Shown here: in pieces, positions 38,561 to 51,643 of the stretch
Numbering within the stretch: the stretch's first letter is position 1
Layout: each line of letters starts with the position of its first letter
DNA from: Bettongia penicillata ogilbyi
Lineage: Eukaryota; Chordata; Mammalia; Diprotodontia; Potoroidae
Assembly: GCA_023548195.1 (NCBI GenBank)
Contig: JAJHZJ010000311.1
Location: 2,557,836 to 2,621,835 of the forward strand
Direction: 5' to 3'
Length of the DNA: 64,000 nucleotides
The notes under the pieces: model-generated
What the model was told of the DNA's origin: nothing
Databases searched by the model: none
What the model saw: the letters and a program-made list of their open reading frames with translations, nothing else
Made by a program: the position numbers and the translations under genes

Positions 38561-40272
38561 GTTTTCTACCACTGACCCCTTGGTTTCCTGGACAATACAA
38601 ATGATACACCGTCCTAATAGGAAAGGAGAATTTCAGAATCACAGAATTTTGAGAGTTGGAAGGTCCTGTAATAGAATGCTGACCCCTTTAAGGAGAATGG
38701 AGTAAAGAAGAGAACTGCTCTGTAGCTAATAGCAAAGGAGTCCTGCTTAGCTTCTGAAACTCCACACCTAAGTCCTAAAGGCCACCCATTGCAGATTACA
38801 AATAACATCTACTGAGCAATTGCATCAGAGAGTGGGACCTTTCCCCTTTATTCCTTAGTTAAACTCCCACATATCCTAAAGCCCTGTTTGGGTTCTCTCT
38901 TCAATCAGGAGCCAGAGTAGATACTTTCTGTGAAGGAGGAATGGTTCTGGAAAGGGGACAAGGGCAACCAACAGATCCAAGACTGCAAATCTATTAGAAA
39001 AAACATTGCCCTATTACAACATGCTTCCTCACCTTGCCCAAGTACAGAAAGCTAAACCAAAAAGACTGCAAGTGTCTATTCCTCAATCCTCCTCACCTTG
39101 CCCCATCCCACTAAAAAAAAAGGAAGAATTAGAACATGAGGCTATTTCAACATTTGGATGGAGAGCAGGAAGGTTCATTTTTCTTCTAGGTATATCTAAC
39201 CCCTGATGCTGAGAGATGAGCTCTCAGAATGAAACTTTATGCTCAGGAAAAAAGGGAGGGGTGTAATTCCTGGAGAAAAAGAGAAAATATCTTAGGCCTA
39301 GGGACACCCAGGGGATTTAATAAACCTTTTTGGCTTCTTATTTCTCTGGGTCCTAATGATACAGATGAAAGGCTAATTGTAGTGCCTTTGAGATGCTCTA
39401 ATGGTCCCATTACTTTACATCTACCATTTCAATCCATTTTAATAAACATTTATTAAGCACTTACCACCTGCAAGGCACCATGCTAGGCTCTGGGAAGCAA
39501 AGACAAAAAAGAAAAAAAAAAGCCAGTCTTCACCTCACCCTTAAGGAGTTTAATTCTACTTTCTTTAGACTTAAAAAAAAAATTCTGTAGGAGTTTTGCA
39601 AATAAAATTTCTACCAAGAGTAATAAGCTATCAGGATAGGAAGATTTATTCTCATTTCTTGGGAACCTTTTGATTGTCTTGATTTTGTTTAACACTATTG
39701 TTGCTGAGCTGATTCTCCTATGTCCTATATGTCACCCTGTACACATTCTGCTCACTCGAGAAACACTCAAATGACAGTCTCTCTTTTGAGCTCCTCTTGA
39801 GTTGGACCATTAACCTATCCCTCTTCTGCTAAATCTGAATTTTCCTTCCTGAAATTTGCTAATTTTAGGCAGCCTGGTGTTAATGTCAAAAGCATCCACT
39901 GAGTGTGAACCTCATCTTTCACCTGTTTTTCCCAGGTTCTGGCCTCTTCGTAGGACTAACACTCATTCCCTAACTCCCAAGCGACTGCCTTCCTATTCAG
40001 AGCAGTGTAGGGTCATTGAGAGACTTTGGTGCTCTACCACAAATTTTTTTCTCTCTTTTTTTTCCTAGTAGGTTCCATTTACCAGGATGTAGCAGGTCTA
40101 TCTGACTGGGGGTGGGGTGGGGTGGGACAGAGCAAGCAAGAAAAAGGGATACAATCCGTAGTTTGTATGTTTGCTATAATTTCCAGCTACTCTGTTCTTT
40201 CCTAGGTCTCATTGTCCCTTGTCCTCCACCCAGGCTGCTTAGGAATGCTCAGGAGACGGAGGATCCCCTTAC

Positions 40273-40341
40273 CTGTCTCCACCTGGCTAAGGGCATTTCG
40301 AGTGTCCGTGGAATCTGCCACATCCCCATTCATCTTGATAT
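40273..40341 (-). CDS. POU2F3: POU2F3 coding exon 2
   Basis: This 69-nt internal exon has a clean acceptor (pyrimidine-rich run ending TTTGCAG) and a consensus donor (ACAG|GTAAGG). Starting in the phase left by exon 1 it encodes residues 10 to 32, read as D-IKMNGDVADSTDTRNALSQVET, plus one base. Against human POU2F3 from memory, the differences are Ser to Asn, Ala to Thr, Ser to Asn, Thr to Ala and Pro to Thr. The segment lies in the N-terminal region ahead of the POU domain and contains no folded domain I can recognise. Intron 1 (40342-51643, 11,302 bp) separates it from exon 1. The flanking intron sequence has few repeats for some hundreds of bases, which fits a conserved exon neighbourhood. 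Confidence 0.95.
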
Positions 40342-41009
40342 CTGCAAAGAAAACACAGCTGATTTTAATGACAGGTCACAACTTGTCATGCAATGACATG
40401 TATGGCTTTAACTAAACAGCAAAAATGAATGTGTAATTAAAACAACCATCAGACTTTCAAATGCCCTATTCCTGCAAATACAACCATTAGAATATTCATA
40501 AGCTTGGGGTACAGCTCCCCTCCACTGTGGGTGAGCTCTGTTCTCTCCTCCTCTCTCTCTCTTTTTTCTTTTCCCCTTTCTGCCGAGCTGCTTTTAGGTC
40601 TCTCACCTTTTGTAACATTCATTTTCTATAACTCTCCATCACCAGGGCTCAGCTGGTAAATATTTTAAAAGGAGAGAGGGGTACAGAAGGATAAAGATAC
40701 CCTCTTCTTTCACAATCTGTCCTCTTCTGGGATTGAGGGATAGGGATTGATTTTGTTTTTGAGAAAGGGGTAGAAAACATTCCCAACCTTTCGAATCCCA
40801 GCCACACAACCCCAGGCTGGAAAGTGGGTGTCTTATAGCCTAAACTCAAGCACCTCATCATCTCATCTCTCTGCCCATACCAACTCCTACAATTGCTAGA
40901 AGAGGGAGGCTAACCTGCTAGACTAAGCTCCCAGTTACCACCTTGGCCCTCTCCCAGGAGACTTCTGTCCTGTAGGAGCATCCTGTCCTCTCATTGTCCT
41001 GCTCCTTCA

Positions 41010-41025
41010 TTGTGTGTGTGTGTGT

Positions 41026-41059
<34 letters not shown>

Positions 41060-41060
41060 T
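41010..41060. repeat. (TG)n microsatellite
   Basis: About 25 TG units with a single TA interruption near 41029. It can adopt Z-DNA. Confidence 0.97.
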
Positions 41061-41135
41061 GTGGGAGGTCAGTGACCCATGCCCATAGAATAGCCTTTAA
41101 ATGCCCTCATCAGCTTTCTTCTCACTCCTTCCATT

Positions 41136-41239
<104 letters not shown>

Positions 41240-41503
41240 ATAAATTAAACATTTACCCATAACTGACAGCTACCACCACCTATGAGACCCGGAGTCTCCT
41301 CCAAGGCTCAGCAGAGTGATGGGGAGAAACAACTTTGAACTAACTCACTGTATCTCCTGGCTCCACTCCTTATTAAAACACCCAAATATTGAATCAGTTT
41401 AAGACAGAAGAATATTTTATTCAAATTATGCTGACCCCCCCGCCCCTCTTCCTCAGGGGCAGCATTTTAACTCTTTCCAACCAGGTAAACTGTGAGTGAA
41501 CTG

Positions 41504-41557
41504 ATTTGCATATAGCAGGCAGCCAATCCTACTTGAGCAGACAGGCCTTATTTGCAT
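41504..41557. promoter_or_regulatory. Octamer pair with CCAAT box in intron 1
   Basis: ATTTGCAT occurs at 41504-41511 and 41550-41557, with CCAAT at 41523-41527 between them. The flanking sequence from about 41420 to 41760 shows no recognisable transposon. The pair is 1.2 kb upstream of exon 2 and could mark an intronic enhancer. Confidence 0.5.
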
Positions 41558-42744
41558 CTTGTAATCAGGCAGTTAGCAGACTGGATGTCTGTGATCTGGA
41601 GAGTGCTGGGACAGAGGGAGCAGCATGGGACAAAAGCATCAGAAAGAACATGGGGAAAACGTAGCCTAGCTTGCTTCAGGGGAAAGGCAGTGCCTAGCCA
41701 GGTCAGCCACTGGAATGCACCATCTCTGGGGTGCATGAGGTGGGGGTGAGTGTAAACACTGACCAGGGTGAGAGGGATCCCTGGAGAACCAAGCGTCTCT
41801 AGGAACTCCCAGAAAGGAAATGAAGTGGCTAAGTGGGGTTAGGGACCCTTGGATGTTATAAAGGTGGCTTGAGAGCATTTAGAGTAAATAAATCACGGAA
41901 ACCCAGGCATGGATTTTTACAATGAGGTCATCCCAACTCTGAGTAAGACCACAACAAAATTCTCTCCTGGACACATAGGAGAACAAGGCAGAGAAGACTG
42001 CCATTTAAGAATCAACATGGAAGAGTGGGCAGAGGTCTTATAGTCATGAGACCTAGCTCTAAAAATGAGCAACCGCAGGCAAGTCAAAGTCACTTGACCT
42101 CTCTGTGCCTCAGTTTCCTCAACTATAAAATAGGTATTAGTAATACTTATACTCTTCAACCTCAGAGGACTGCTTTGAGGAATGTACTTTGTAGCATTAC
42201 TATAAATTCTCTCACTTCCTTCCCCTTTTTCAAGTTTTATATTCAGGAATTTCTTCCTATCCTAAGTAACCATGAAGAACCGGTGATCTTATTTCTCTGT
42301 ACCCTTTGAAAAGACATCTCTTCCTGCTCCTCTCCTTCTTCATGGGGCTGAGACCTCTTCAATGAAACTAGCTGTATTTCTTTCAACCCTTGACCTGAAG
42401 ATGTATAAGTCTTCATGCAGCAGAGATGAAGGAATGAAAAGGGAAGGTGATCTTTTTCCAAGGGGAGATTTTAACCTGCGGTCTCTTCAGCCCTGATGAT
42501 TACCCTCTCTGCCTTCTGATTTTTACCCAGTGGTCTTGGGTTCTTGTTGACTGCATCATAATTTTCTCTATAGGAAATCAGAACATCCTCAAACAGAGAC
42601 TTTCAAGTGAAAAGCACTGTGAATTATTCCTTTTCATAAATTTATTTCAAATTCCTGGCTTAAGAAGGGTATAATATAATCTTGTGCCCACTTTTCTTCA
42701 ACCTCTGTTCAACTTGGAGTAAAGAGATTTGTATTCAAATTCCA

Positions 42745-43165
42745 GTTCTGTGTGATGGAATACTGCTGTGCTGGATGAGCAGGTTGATTTTAGAAAAACA
42801 TGGAAAGACTTGCATGAAATAATAAAGAATGAAATGGGCGGAACCGAGAGAATGTTGTATGCAGTAACAGCAATATTGTTCAAAGAATAACTGTGAACAA
42901 CCAAGTTATTCTTAGTATTTGAAATACTCAGATCAACTACAAAGGACCTATAAAGGAAGATGCTGTCCATCTCCAGAGAAAGAAGTGATTAGTAGAAGTA
43001 TGCATAGTATAGTTTTACATATATACATATATGTAAATGTATATCTATCTATCTGTCTGTCTGTCTATATCTATGTCAAATGGTGGCCTTCTCTAGTGCA
43101 GGGGAGGGAGGGAGTCAGTTTGGAATTTAAAACATAACAAAAAATGAAATGAAATTAAAAAATTA
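42745..43165 (+). mobile_element. Old L1 3' end
   Basis: The order of motifs (TGTGATGGAATACTGCTGTG, the AACAGCAATATTGT stretch, the CATCTCCAGAGAAAGAA stretch, then a G-rich and A-rich tail) is that of the marsupial L1 ORF2 end and 3' UTR, diverged. Confidence 0.75.
43040..43076. repeat. (TATC)n/(TGTC)n short tandem repeat
   Basis: A short tetranucleotide run near the 3' end of an L1 remnant. Confidence 0.8.
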
Positions 43166-44514
43166 ACAAATCCTGATTCTGATACTTCACAAGTCAGGTC
43201 ATTTGGGAAAGGCCTCTCTGAGGCTCAATGTCATCATATGCAAAATTGGGAAGCATCATATATGTTATGCCACTATTTTGAGGGACCTTTGAGAACTGGT
43301 CCAACTATTTCATTTTATAGATGAAAAAATTGAGAGACAGAATGGCTTGTTCCAAGCATAACTCACATAGCATAAGAACCAGGATTAGAGTCTAGGTCTT
43401 TTGATTCCAAGTGCAGCCATTCCCACTATGCCACATTGTATTCTAAGAAAGTACTACCCATCTCCTAAGGAAGGACATTGTGAACCTTAAAACATTATAG
43501 AAACATGGCTATTTTTCTTTTCTTTTCTGTTTTCTTAAACATACATCCTCTATCATCAAGAAGCTAAGATTAGCAACAGCTTCACATTCTTTCTTTGGAT
43601 TGGCTTAATATTTAGTCCTAGCTTAGCTATGGCTAAGAACACCTTTTGATGTGGTATCAGACACACTTAACCATGACAAGGAAGTGGGATTTTATAGACA
43701 TATGATCAATGATAGATGTGAAATAACTGTAGAGCCAGTCTCTACTGGGTAAGGGCCCAAAATTAGTTAACAAAATAACTCATATAGTCTCAGTCTGTGA
43801 AGGAGCCAGTGCTATAATTCTTAACCCTCTACATGTGGGACAGAATTTGCCAGGCATGATTTTAAGAAGGGTTCAAGTGCCATATTCCTAACTCTTTTAT
43901 TATCACAGTCATCTCTTGAGTGGGTATCCCCAATCAGTCCTTTCTTTAGTCATGATTACCAAGATATGACAAGGGGGAAGAGGGTGGAGCTAGCTTCTTG
44001 ACACAACAGATCTTCTGAAATGCTAGACATAAGCCCCCCGGCTACTATCTTAGCTATCCTGGGGACGTATTGGAGAATAGTCATACATGAGCTGTCCTGA
44101 GAGCAGATATTCACATTTGCCCTGTTCTAAGGTCTCTCATCTTACACGTCTGTGAGCATGCATATGCATGCTCTCACCAACACACAAATCTAGCGAGCCC
44201 GGCTTCACCTCCACCTCCCCATCTCCTTAGTATTCTATGGAAAGCCTATTTTCCAGTCTTTCCCTAAGGGGTAGGAGCTACCTGAGGCCTGAACTGCTCT
44301 TCCTTCTAAAGATTATATAGCCTGTGTCTCCAGGATGCCTTATCAAGCCCCTTTAGTTTCAGGGACAACTGAAAATAGTGAAAAGACCAGTGGACTAGGA
44401 AGCCTGATTTCAAATCTGAGATCTGCTTTATATTCTAGTGTGACATGTAAGTCAATGGGTAAGTCATTAACAAAGCCTCCATTTCTTTACCTGAAAAATG
44501 AGGGATTGAGAGGA

Positions 44515-46738
44515 AAGCAAAGATGGTGGAGTATAGGCAACAACCTAGCTAAACTCTATCAACATTTCTCTACAAACAACCCTAAAATAGTGCCTCAAAT
44601 TTTGGAGTGGCAGAGCCAACAAAAGGTCAGGGTGAGACATTTTTCCAGCCTAAGACAATTTGGGAGATTGGCAGGAGATTTCTGTGACACTGGGGTGGAG
44701 GCCTGTCCGGAGCATACACACATGGCAGCAGTACCAGCTTCAGTAGCAGTAGATTCAGGTGCTCTTAGCCCAAAGATGGTAAGGGGGTCAGACAACTGGT
44801 CAGAAAGAGATTACAGGCAACCTATTTCTGGCACTGGGTGCAGCTAGTGTTGATTGGTAATTGTATCTGGTTAAGCAGTTCTGGGTTGTTGTACTGGAGT
44901 GGAGAGGAGCACTAGCACTTTTGGTTGTAGGAAAGTAGAGTACCTGATCACACTTTCAGAATCAAGAGGGGCACTAGCAATGGTGTCTGTAGGGCAGCAG
45001 GGGCCCTTCTTGGGTAAAGACTGGAATACAGACCAAAAAGAGCAGTGATAACACATCTTGGAAACACTGAAAACTTGTAGACCCCAGAACTAGCTCTGAA
45101 ACCAGCAGCATGAAAAAGCCTGAAGTTTGGTACAGTGCCTCTCCACTCCCAGCTGAGCAGAGCCCAACTTTAACACAGAGTTCAAAGCCAAGAAATATGC
45201 TGGGAAAATGAGCAAACAACAAAAATAGAACCTATCCATAAAAAGCTACTACGCTTGCAGGGAAGACTGAGACACAAACTCAGAAGACATGAAACTAGCT
45301 ACAACCAAAGCCTCAAAGGAAAATGCTAATTAGACCCAAGTCCAACAAGAATTTCTGGAATCATTAAAGAAAATGACAAGAGTAATAAAGGGAAATTTTG
45401 GAAAAGAAATGAGAGTGATGCAAGAAAATTATGGAAAGAGAGTCAACAGTTCATTCATAAAATCAAAGTAGATATTAGAATGGATTAGAAACTAAAATCC
45501 AATAATATGTTGTCTATAAGAGACATAGTTAAAATGGAAAGACACACAGACAGTTAAAATAAAGGGCTGGAGCAGAATCTATTTTGTTGTAGTGGAAATA
45601 AAAACAGTAGAGGTAGTAATCATAATCTCAGGCAAAGCAAAAGGAAAAATAAACCTAATTAAAAGAGATAATCAGGGAAATTATATTTTGCTAAAAAGTA
45701 CCATAGACAATGAAGTAATATAAAAATTTTTATAGCAAGTTTCTCTGCTAAAGACCTCATTTCTCAAATATGTAGGGAACTGAGTCAAATTTATTTTTTA
45801 AAAAATAGCCATTCTCCAATTGGTAAATGGTCAAAGGATATGGAGAAGTGGCCTTCAGAAGAAGTCAAAGCTAGTTATAATCACATAAGAAAATGCTTTA
45901 AGTCAATTGATTAGAGAAATGCAAATTAAAACAACTTTGGGGTACCACCTCATACCTATTAGAAATGACAAATGCTAAAGGGGATGAGGGAAATAGATAC
46001 ACTAATAAACTGATGCTACAGGGATAAACTAGTCCAATTATTCTGGAGAACAATTTGGAACTATGTCAAAGAGCTATAAAACTATGTGTATTCTTGGACC
46101 TAGCAAAACCACTTCTAGATCTGTACCCCAAAGAGATCAGAGATAAAGAAAAAGGACTTATATGTACACAAATATTTATAGCAGTTCTTTTCGTGGTAAA
46201 GAATGGAAATTGAGGGGATGCTCATCAATTGGGGAATGGCTGAACAAGTTGTGGATATGATTGTGACAGAATGCTATTGTGCTATAAGAAATGATGAACA
46301 TGATCGTCTCGAAAAAAAAAAAAACATCAGAAGACCTATATGAAAGTGAGAAGAACCAGGAGATCATTATGCATAGTGACAGCAATGTTATCATGGTGAT
46401 CAACTGTGAAAAACTTGACTACTCTGATCAAATATAGTGATCCAAGACAATTCCAAAGGACTCATATGAGATGAAAAATGCTCTTCACCTCCAGAGGGAG
46501 AACTGATGAAGTCTGAGTGCAAACTGAAGTATAACTTTCTACCTTTATTTTTTGTTGCTTTGTGGGGGAGGGAAATGTGGCTGATCTAGAAATGTTTTAC
46601 ATAGTTTCATATGTATAGTTGATATCATTTCGCTTGTCTTCTTAGTGGGTGGGAAATGAGGAGAGAGGGAGAAAATTTGGAACTTAATATTTTTAAAAAA
46701 GAATGTTGAGAATAAATAATAATATTTTTTAAAAGAGA
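44515..46738 (+). mobile_element. Internally deleted L1 (5' UTR, ORF1 start, ORF2 pieces, 3' UTR)
   Basis: The left part resembles the marsupial L1 5' UTR and the start of ORF1 (around 45190-45460). An endonuclease/RT-side piece of ORF2 follows (about 45480-45720), then the ORF2 C-terminal and 3' UTR segment (about 45740-46738). The order is kept but most of ORF1 and ORF2 is missing. All frames are broken. Confidence 0.8.
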
Positions 46739-48726
46739 GCCACTACAGTGATAACTCAAAATGGAGACCTGCCCAATTGAGCACAATGATATATCCACTA
46801 TGGTTGGACTGGGGGAATGGGTCCTTTGTTCTTCAATCCAATTTTATTTCAAAAGGATTTACATTGGTTGGGTATTTCCAATTTGTCTTCTTCTTGCTGA
46901 AATTTTTTATGTGTATATATCATATATATCTTCATTGTTTTGATGTGGTAAGGTTTAGAAATTGTGCTGTGAATCACTCTTTGGCATTTATAAAGATTTA
47001 GCATGAAGACTCAATATAAGGGGTATTGTGCTTCAACTAAAAATTAAAAATAAAGCATTTCCAATCATGATTTTGGGACAAAATAAGAGGAAAAATGGAC
47101 ACCATTAGGAGAGAAAACATTATGTTTAAAATATTAGGGGTAAAGAAATAATATTAAATAACTTGATTCTTCTTTAAAAAAAAAAAAAAACAACCGAGAG
47201 GTTGGACTGAGATGATTTCTAAAGTCCTTCCCATCTCTAAATCTTGGGACCCTGTGACCAGAGATCTTAAGACCTTATTCTCCTACAGCCCTTTCCTCAG
47301 AAGGGAATCCTCTTCCCTTATCTCCCTGAAAAAAGCTAACTCCATCCAGAATTCTCTAATTAAAGAGAATAGAGGGGGCTCTTCTATACAAAATCAAACC
47401 CCTTAGAAAGGGACTTTAAAAGTTTTGCTCTTCTAATATCTGTCACCTTCCTCTGAGACCATTCTCTAAACCTCCCAGGAGAACTGGGCAATTAAAAGAG
47501 AGATGATCTGGGTGTCAGGAGACCGGAGGTTTTGTCTCAGTTTCTCTGCTTACTACCTGTGTGACCCTGGGGCAAATCATTTAACTTTTCCCTGCCTCAG
47601 TTTCTTTATGTGTAAGCAACACAAGTGCTTTGTAAACTATAAAGGGAGATATGAATGTGAGCTGTTATTATTAGAAGAGATTTCACACCATTTTACAGTG
47701 AGTGTTGCCTTTCATTCCAGTTTGAGGTCTAACTGGCATCCCTCTCCTGAGAAAACTGCTCGTCCTCTTTTGTCTGAGTTTTGATGGAAACGGAATAGTT
47801 CCTAGCTTCAAGACTGAGCAGAGGAGCAGGGGGCAACTAGGAAGGTCTCTCTGAAAGCAGTGGAGGAAATATTGAACTGGGAGTCTAGAGACTTGAGTTC
47901 TACTCTCAACCCTGCTACTAACTAGCTATGTACTTTTCATCAAATTGCTCTACTCTGGGCCTCAACTTTCATATTTGTGTAATAAAATTAGTGTAGATCA
48001 ATTTTAAGATTCTTCCAGCTCTAAGACTGCAATCTTTTCTGTTCTGTCTCTGCCTTCTCCGTGATTAGTTGTTTGGCGCCTTCTCTCTGACTAGGAGAGA
48101 AGAGCCCCCTTCCTTTGCCAGGGATGCTCCCGGGGCAGGTGACCTCATGCCTGCTCAGGCTTTAGGGATCCTTTTGTGAGAGATATTCTATAAAGTACAA
48201 AGTCCCTAGGCCAGCCAAGGCTGCCAGGCTGGAGTGAATCATGGCTTTAACACTAGACTATCAGACAGAGCTGGGAGACTTTCTAGAAATGAGAAAAGAG
48301 AATGATGATATAGCATGGGCTGACTCAGGGGTTACAGTTTGTTGAGTGGGGGATGGTCCTATGCCAACCGGATTCCAAGTCTTTCCACACCTGCTCTCCA
48401 AATCATTCCCAAGACAGAAAAACAAGCAAACAAACATGACTTTCCAAAATTGGCTGGAGTTTTGATGGAGAAGGACCTTGGGTGGGCATGGGAGCAGAGG
48501 AATATAAAGGGAAATTCATATTTACCTGGCACAATAATAAGGGCTTAATCAATGCTCTTTTGACTCACCAACTACTTACCAGAAAGAGTAGGGTACAAAA
48601 CTAGTAAAGGCAAAGGAGAAGTTCAATCTGATTACACTTCTTGATAAGGCACAGGAGCTCATCAATTGACTTAAGAGTGGGATAGATCACATTGAACGTT
48701 CCAACCAAGGGTGCTTTACAATTACA

Positions 48727-49257
48727 GAGACCTTATAGAAGAGACCTCAAAAGTGAGGCAAACCCCACAGAAGACACCATAATGAGGGGAACTCTGCAGA
48801 AGAGTCCACATATAGGAAGATATCACTAAGAACCCCAGATTGTGAGAAACTTCCCCAAAAGGGGTTTGTTCATACAAAGAGAGATATTCAACAGAGCCCC
48901 AAACAAATACTTTCCAGAGAAAACCAAGGGACACCCTACAGAGTCATCACACAGCAACTCTACCAACGTCCCTAGATAAATGTAACAAAATCTAACTAAT
49001 TCCACAAACATATATGAAGTATATATTAGACTCAACACTTTTAGAATGTGAGATGCCTCTAAAAGATCTTGACCCAAGGGAAATCTCATAGAGGGCTTGG
49101 ACAAAAAGTAAGGAGATCTCAGAGAGGGGCTTCCAACTGAGAGAAACTCCTCAGGGAGAAAACTCTGTACCAAGGAACCCTGTAGAAGAACCTAGTCAGA
49201 GAGAGGGATCTCACAGAAAGGTAGGTCCTACATTGAGAGATGCCACAGAGAAGAATT
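48727..49257. repeat. Decayed minisatellite, unit about 30 bp
   Basis: A purine-rich theme recurs about every 27-35 bp, roughly GA-CC-A-ATGAG-G-AACTC-CAGAA. Units can be followed at 48741-48860 (lengths near 30, 29, 31 and 28) and again at 49045-49257, with a poorer stretch near 48960-49030. Individual units are very divergent. It matches no transposon I know. Confidence 0.5.
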
Positions 49258-50904
49258 CATGTATATGTTGCCTATCCACCGATCAGAGCAAGAATTATCT
49301 GGGAATTCAACACCTTTCACTTAGTTCCATTTCTCCTCCCTCCTCCTTGCCCTCTATCCTCTTTGCTACCAAAAGCTATGGCTTACAAATGCATGTGGAG
49401 AGACTGAGATGAGAGTTTTCCTCAGGAGTTATAAGACGCACTGAATGGAAATGCTGTCCTTCATGTGTCCTCACCTGAACCCTCCATCTCCCTGGATCTA
49501 AAATCAACCGCAGCCCTCTAATCCCTGATAAGAAATGCCCTCAGTGCCAGCCTTGGTTCCAAGTCCTTGAGGATACTCTTTTGCTGGGTCTTGGCTCTCC
49601 CTCCACCTCCACTCCAGGGTTAAAAACTTATGTGAATATGAGCTGCTATCTACTACTACTATTAGTAATCAATAATGTGAGGCAAGCCCCAGGAGGTCTC
49701 TGATCCCCACAGTAAAAATCAGTAGGGGGATTTCTTTGACCATCATCACCCACCCGATCTGCCATTGTGATAGCAGTACCAGAAGAAAATCCCGGCTTCC
49801 ATTCCAAGCCGAGGGGTCTTCATTTTGAGGGAAGTGGGGGGTAGACCTGCCTGCTTGCCCAAAGATCAACTTATCCAGCATTTTCAAATTAAGTACAATC
49901 AGCCTTCAAACACGTCCAGCCACATGTTTGTAAACAAATGAGATAAAGTATATGGAAGCACTTTGTAGGCATCATGTGGAGAACTCTACATAGGCTGATA
50001 GAAATAATATTACGATGGTCGTATTTATTCTTTAAGTTCTATAAACCCCAAAGAGCTCTCTGTTCTGTCTGTGCTCAGGCTTAAGTTCTACAAGCCAGCT
50101 CTGTGGAAGAGAAAGCGATTTCCCAGGTTGAATCAGCCTTTTGTCCTTGGGAGTTCAGCTTGACTTCTCCGCCATCCTGGCTAGTTTGGCTTCTGGAATT
50201 CGTTTACTGTCCATAGCCCCGCAAAGGGTTTCTGAGTCTCCCTTTTGCTGCTTGGGAGTTGTGGGATCCGGAGACTTTAATAACTTCCTTATTCCTACAA
50301 CTTGTAGAAAGAGGGCAAATGTCTTTTGCCTACTCCAATTTTCTGTGTTGGGATTGAAGAAGTACCCCACTCTGTACCCTTCAGGGCAGGGACAGATGTA
50401 TCAAGAAGCTAACCACTCAAGCCCTGGAATCTTAAAGTCCCCAGCCTCTCAAGTCAATGGCATTGGAGAATCAAAGGGAAAAATAGTTTGTCTGAGGTGG
50501 GATCCAGCTCAGTGCCAGCTCACAGTGAGATCTCTTATCTCTTGGCACTTTCGTCTTCCTGCCTCTAGCCTTACCTAAGTAGGGGAGGAGGGAATCAAGG
50601 TGAATGGATTTCGGCTTGTTCTCTGCAGACCTCAATCACCATCTACCCACCAAAAACCTACTCCAGGGTAAGCTACTTCCATTGACCCTCTGCCCCTGCC
50701 CAAATCACAGGGGACTCTGGGAATAGGGTGGTCACCCTAGGACAGACGAATGGATACAAGTACCTACCCCACAGACCCATGTGCATGCTCTTCCCTAATC
50801 CGTGGTTCCGACCAGCTCCCAGAATATGCACACGGGCTATTCGGCACCGCCATGCACTGAGCCTATGGAGCCAGCCAAGATCCCAACAGCACGTGGGCGG
50901 ACAC

Positions 50905-51115
50905 ACCTCCTAACACATGCAGACACACCTCACACACATGTGCAGGCATCTTCAACCCCCGCAACCCACCACCTGACATATGGGCAGTCTCTTCAAGACT
51001 TTGCCCCAGGACACACATGTGGAGGTATAGTCCTCTGACATGTATGTATAGGAAGGGGCTGCAATCCAATGCACATGCCTTGCATCCACATATGCAGATG
51101 CTTTGTCCCCTCCTA
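50905..51115. repeat. Degenerate ACACATGTG-type tandem sequence
   Basis: Motifs of the form ACACATGTGSAGG and ACATATGSGCAG recur at irregular 40-50 bp steps. This looks like a decayed minisatellite about 0.6 kb downstream of exon 1. The period is not regular enough for a firm call. Confidence 0.35.
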
Positions 51116-51643
51116 TGCCCTTTTCCAGAGAGCACCAATAGATGTCTTCATCTTAGAAATGAGCACATATCTTCAATCCTACCCTGATATATGTGCCCAT
51201 AACTTCATGAGTCACAAGGGGTAGGAGGATTTCATGTGTGTGCATTGGCTCCCAGCTTCTGAATCCCCTGAATTGTGTGAATACTGACACACCTCACAGA
51301 TAAATACAGTCCCTATAACTATCCCACACATCCTAAATCAGTCCATACAAGTGCTCACATCATTTTCCCCACTTCCTTCCTTCAGCATTCCCTCCATATT
51401 CTTCTTCCTGGTTCCCTTATCTCTTTCTCTTAGTCTGTCCCTTTCTCTTTATACAGTGTGTTCCATTCCCCAATCTAAGTCACCAAAGGCCGAATGACAC
51501 CATTACCCCAACTGGCGGAAGGATAAGTCTTTGGGAAATCAAGATTTCTTTACGCCCACCTCCAGTCCTAGAGGACTGCCCAGAACCAACAAGGAGCTAC
51601 CCAGGGTGTCACCTGTCAGATCCCATTCTCTCAGTCCCCTCAC

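Larger units (their letters stand above)
17904..40272 (-). other. POU2F3: POU2F3 intron 2
   Basis: This 22.4-kb intron holds a nested L3/SINE complex (21.0-22.7 kb), a hAT MITE with its target duplication, several SINEs, an antisense L2 split by a SINE (36.6-37.7 kb) and the CpG-rich element at 32.4-33.2 kb. Repeat-poor blocks lie at about 25480-26500, 29740-29980, 33660-34130, 35220-36120 and 37990-39420. Confidence 0.8.

Noticed and set aside
44335..44847. 170-codon plus-strand open frame
   Set aside because: It crosses from a MIR-like remnant into the L1 5' UTR and has no protein-like pattern.
45923..45932. Octamer ATGCAAAT
   Set aside because: It is part of the standard L1 ORF2 sequence.
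50141..50578. 145-codon plus-strand open frame in intron 1
   Set aside because: No recognisable domain, no start or splice context, and antisense to POU2F3 in ordinary intronic sequence.
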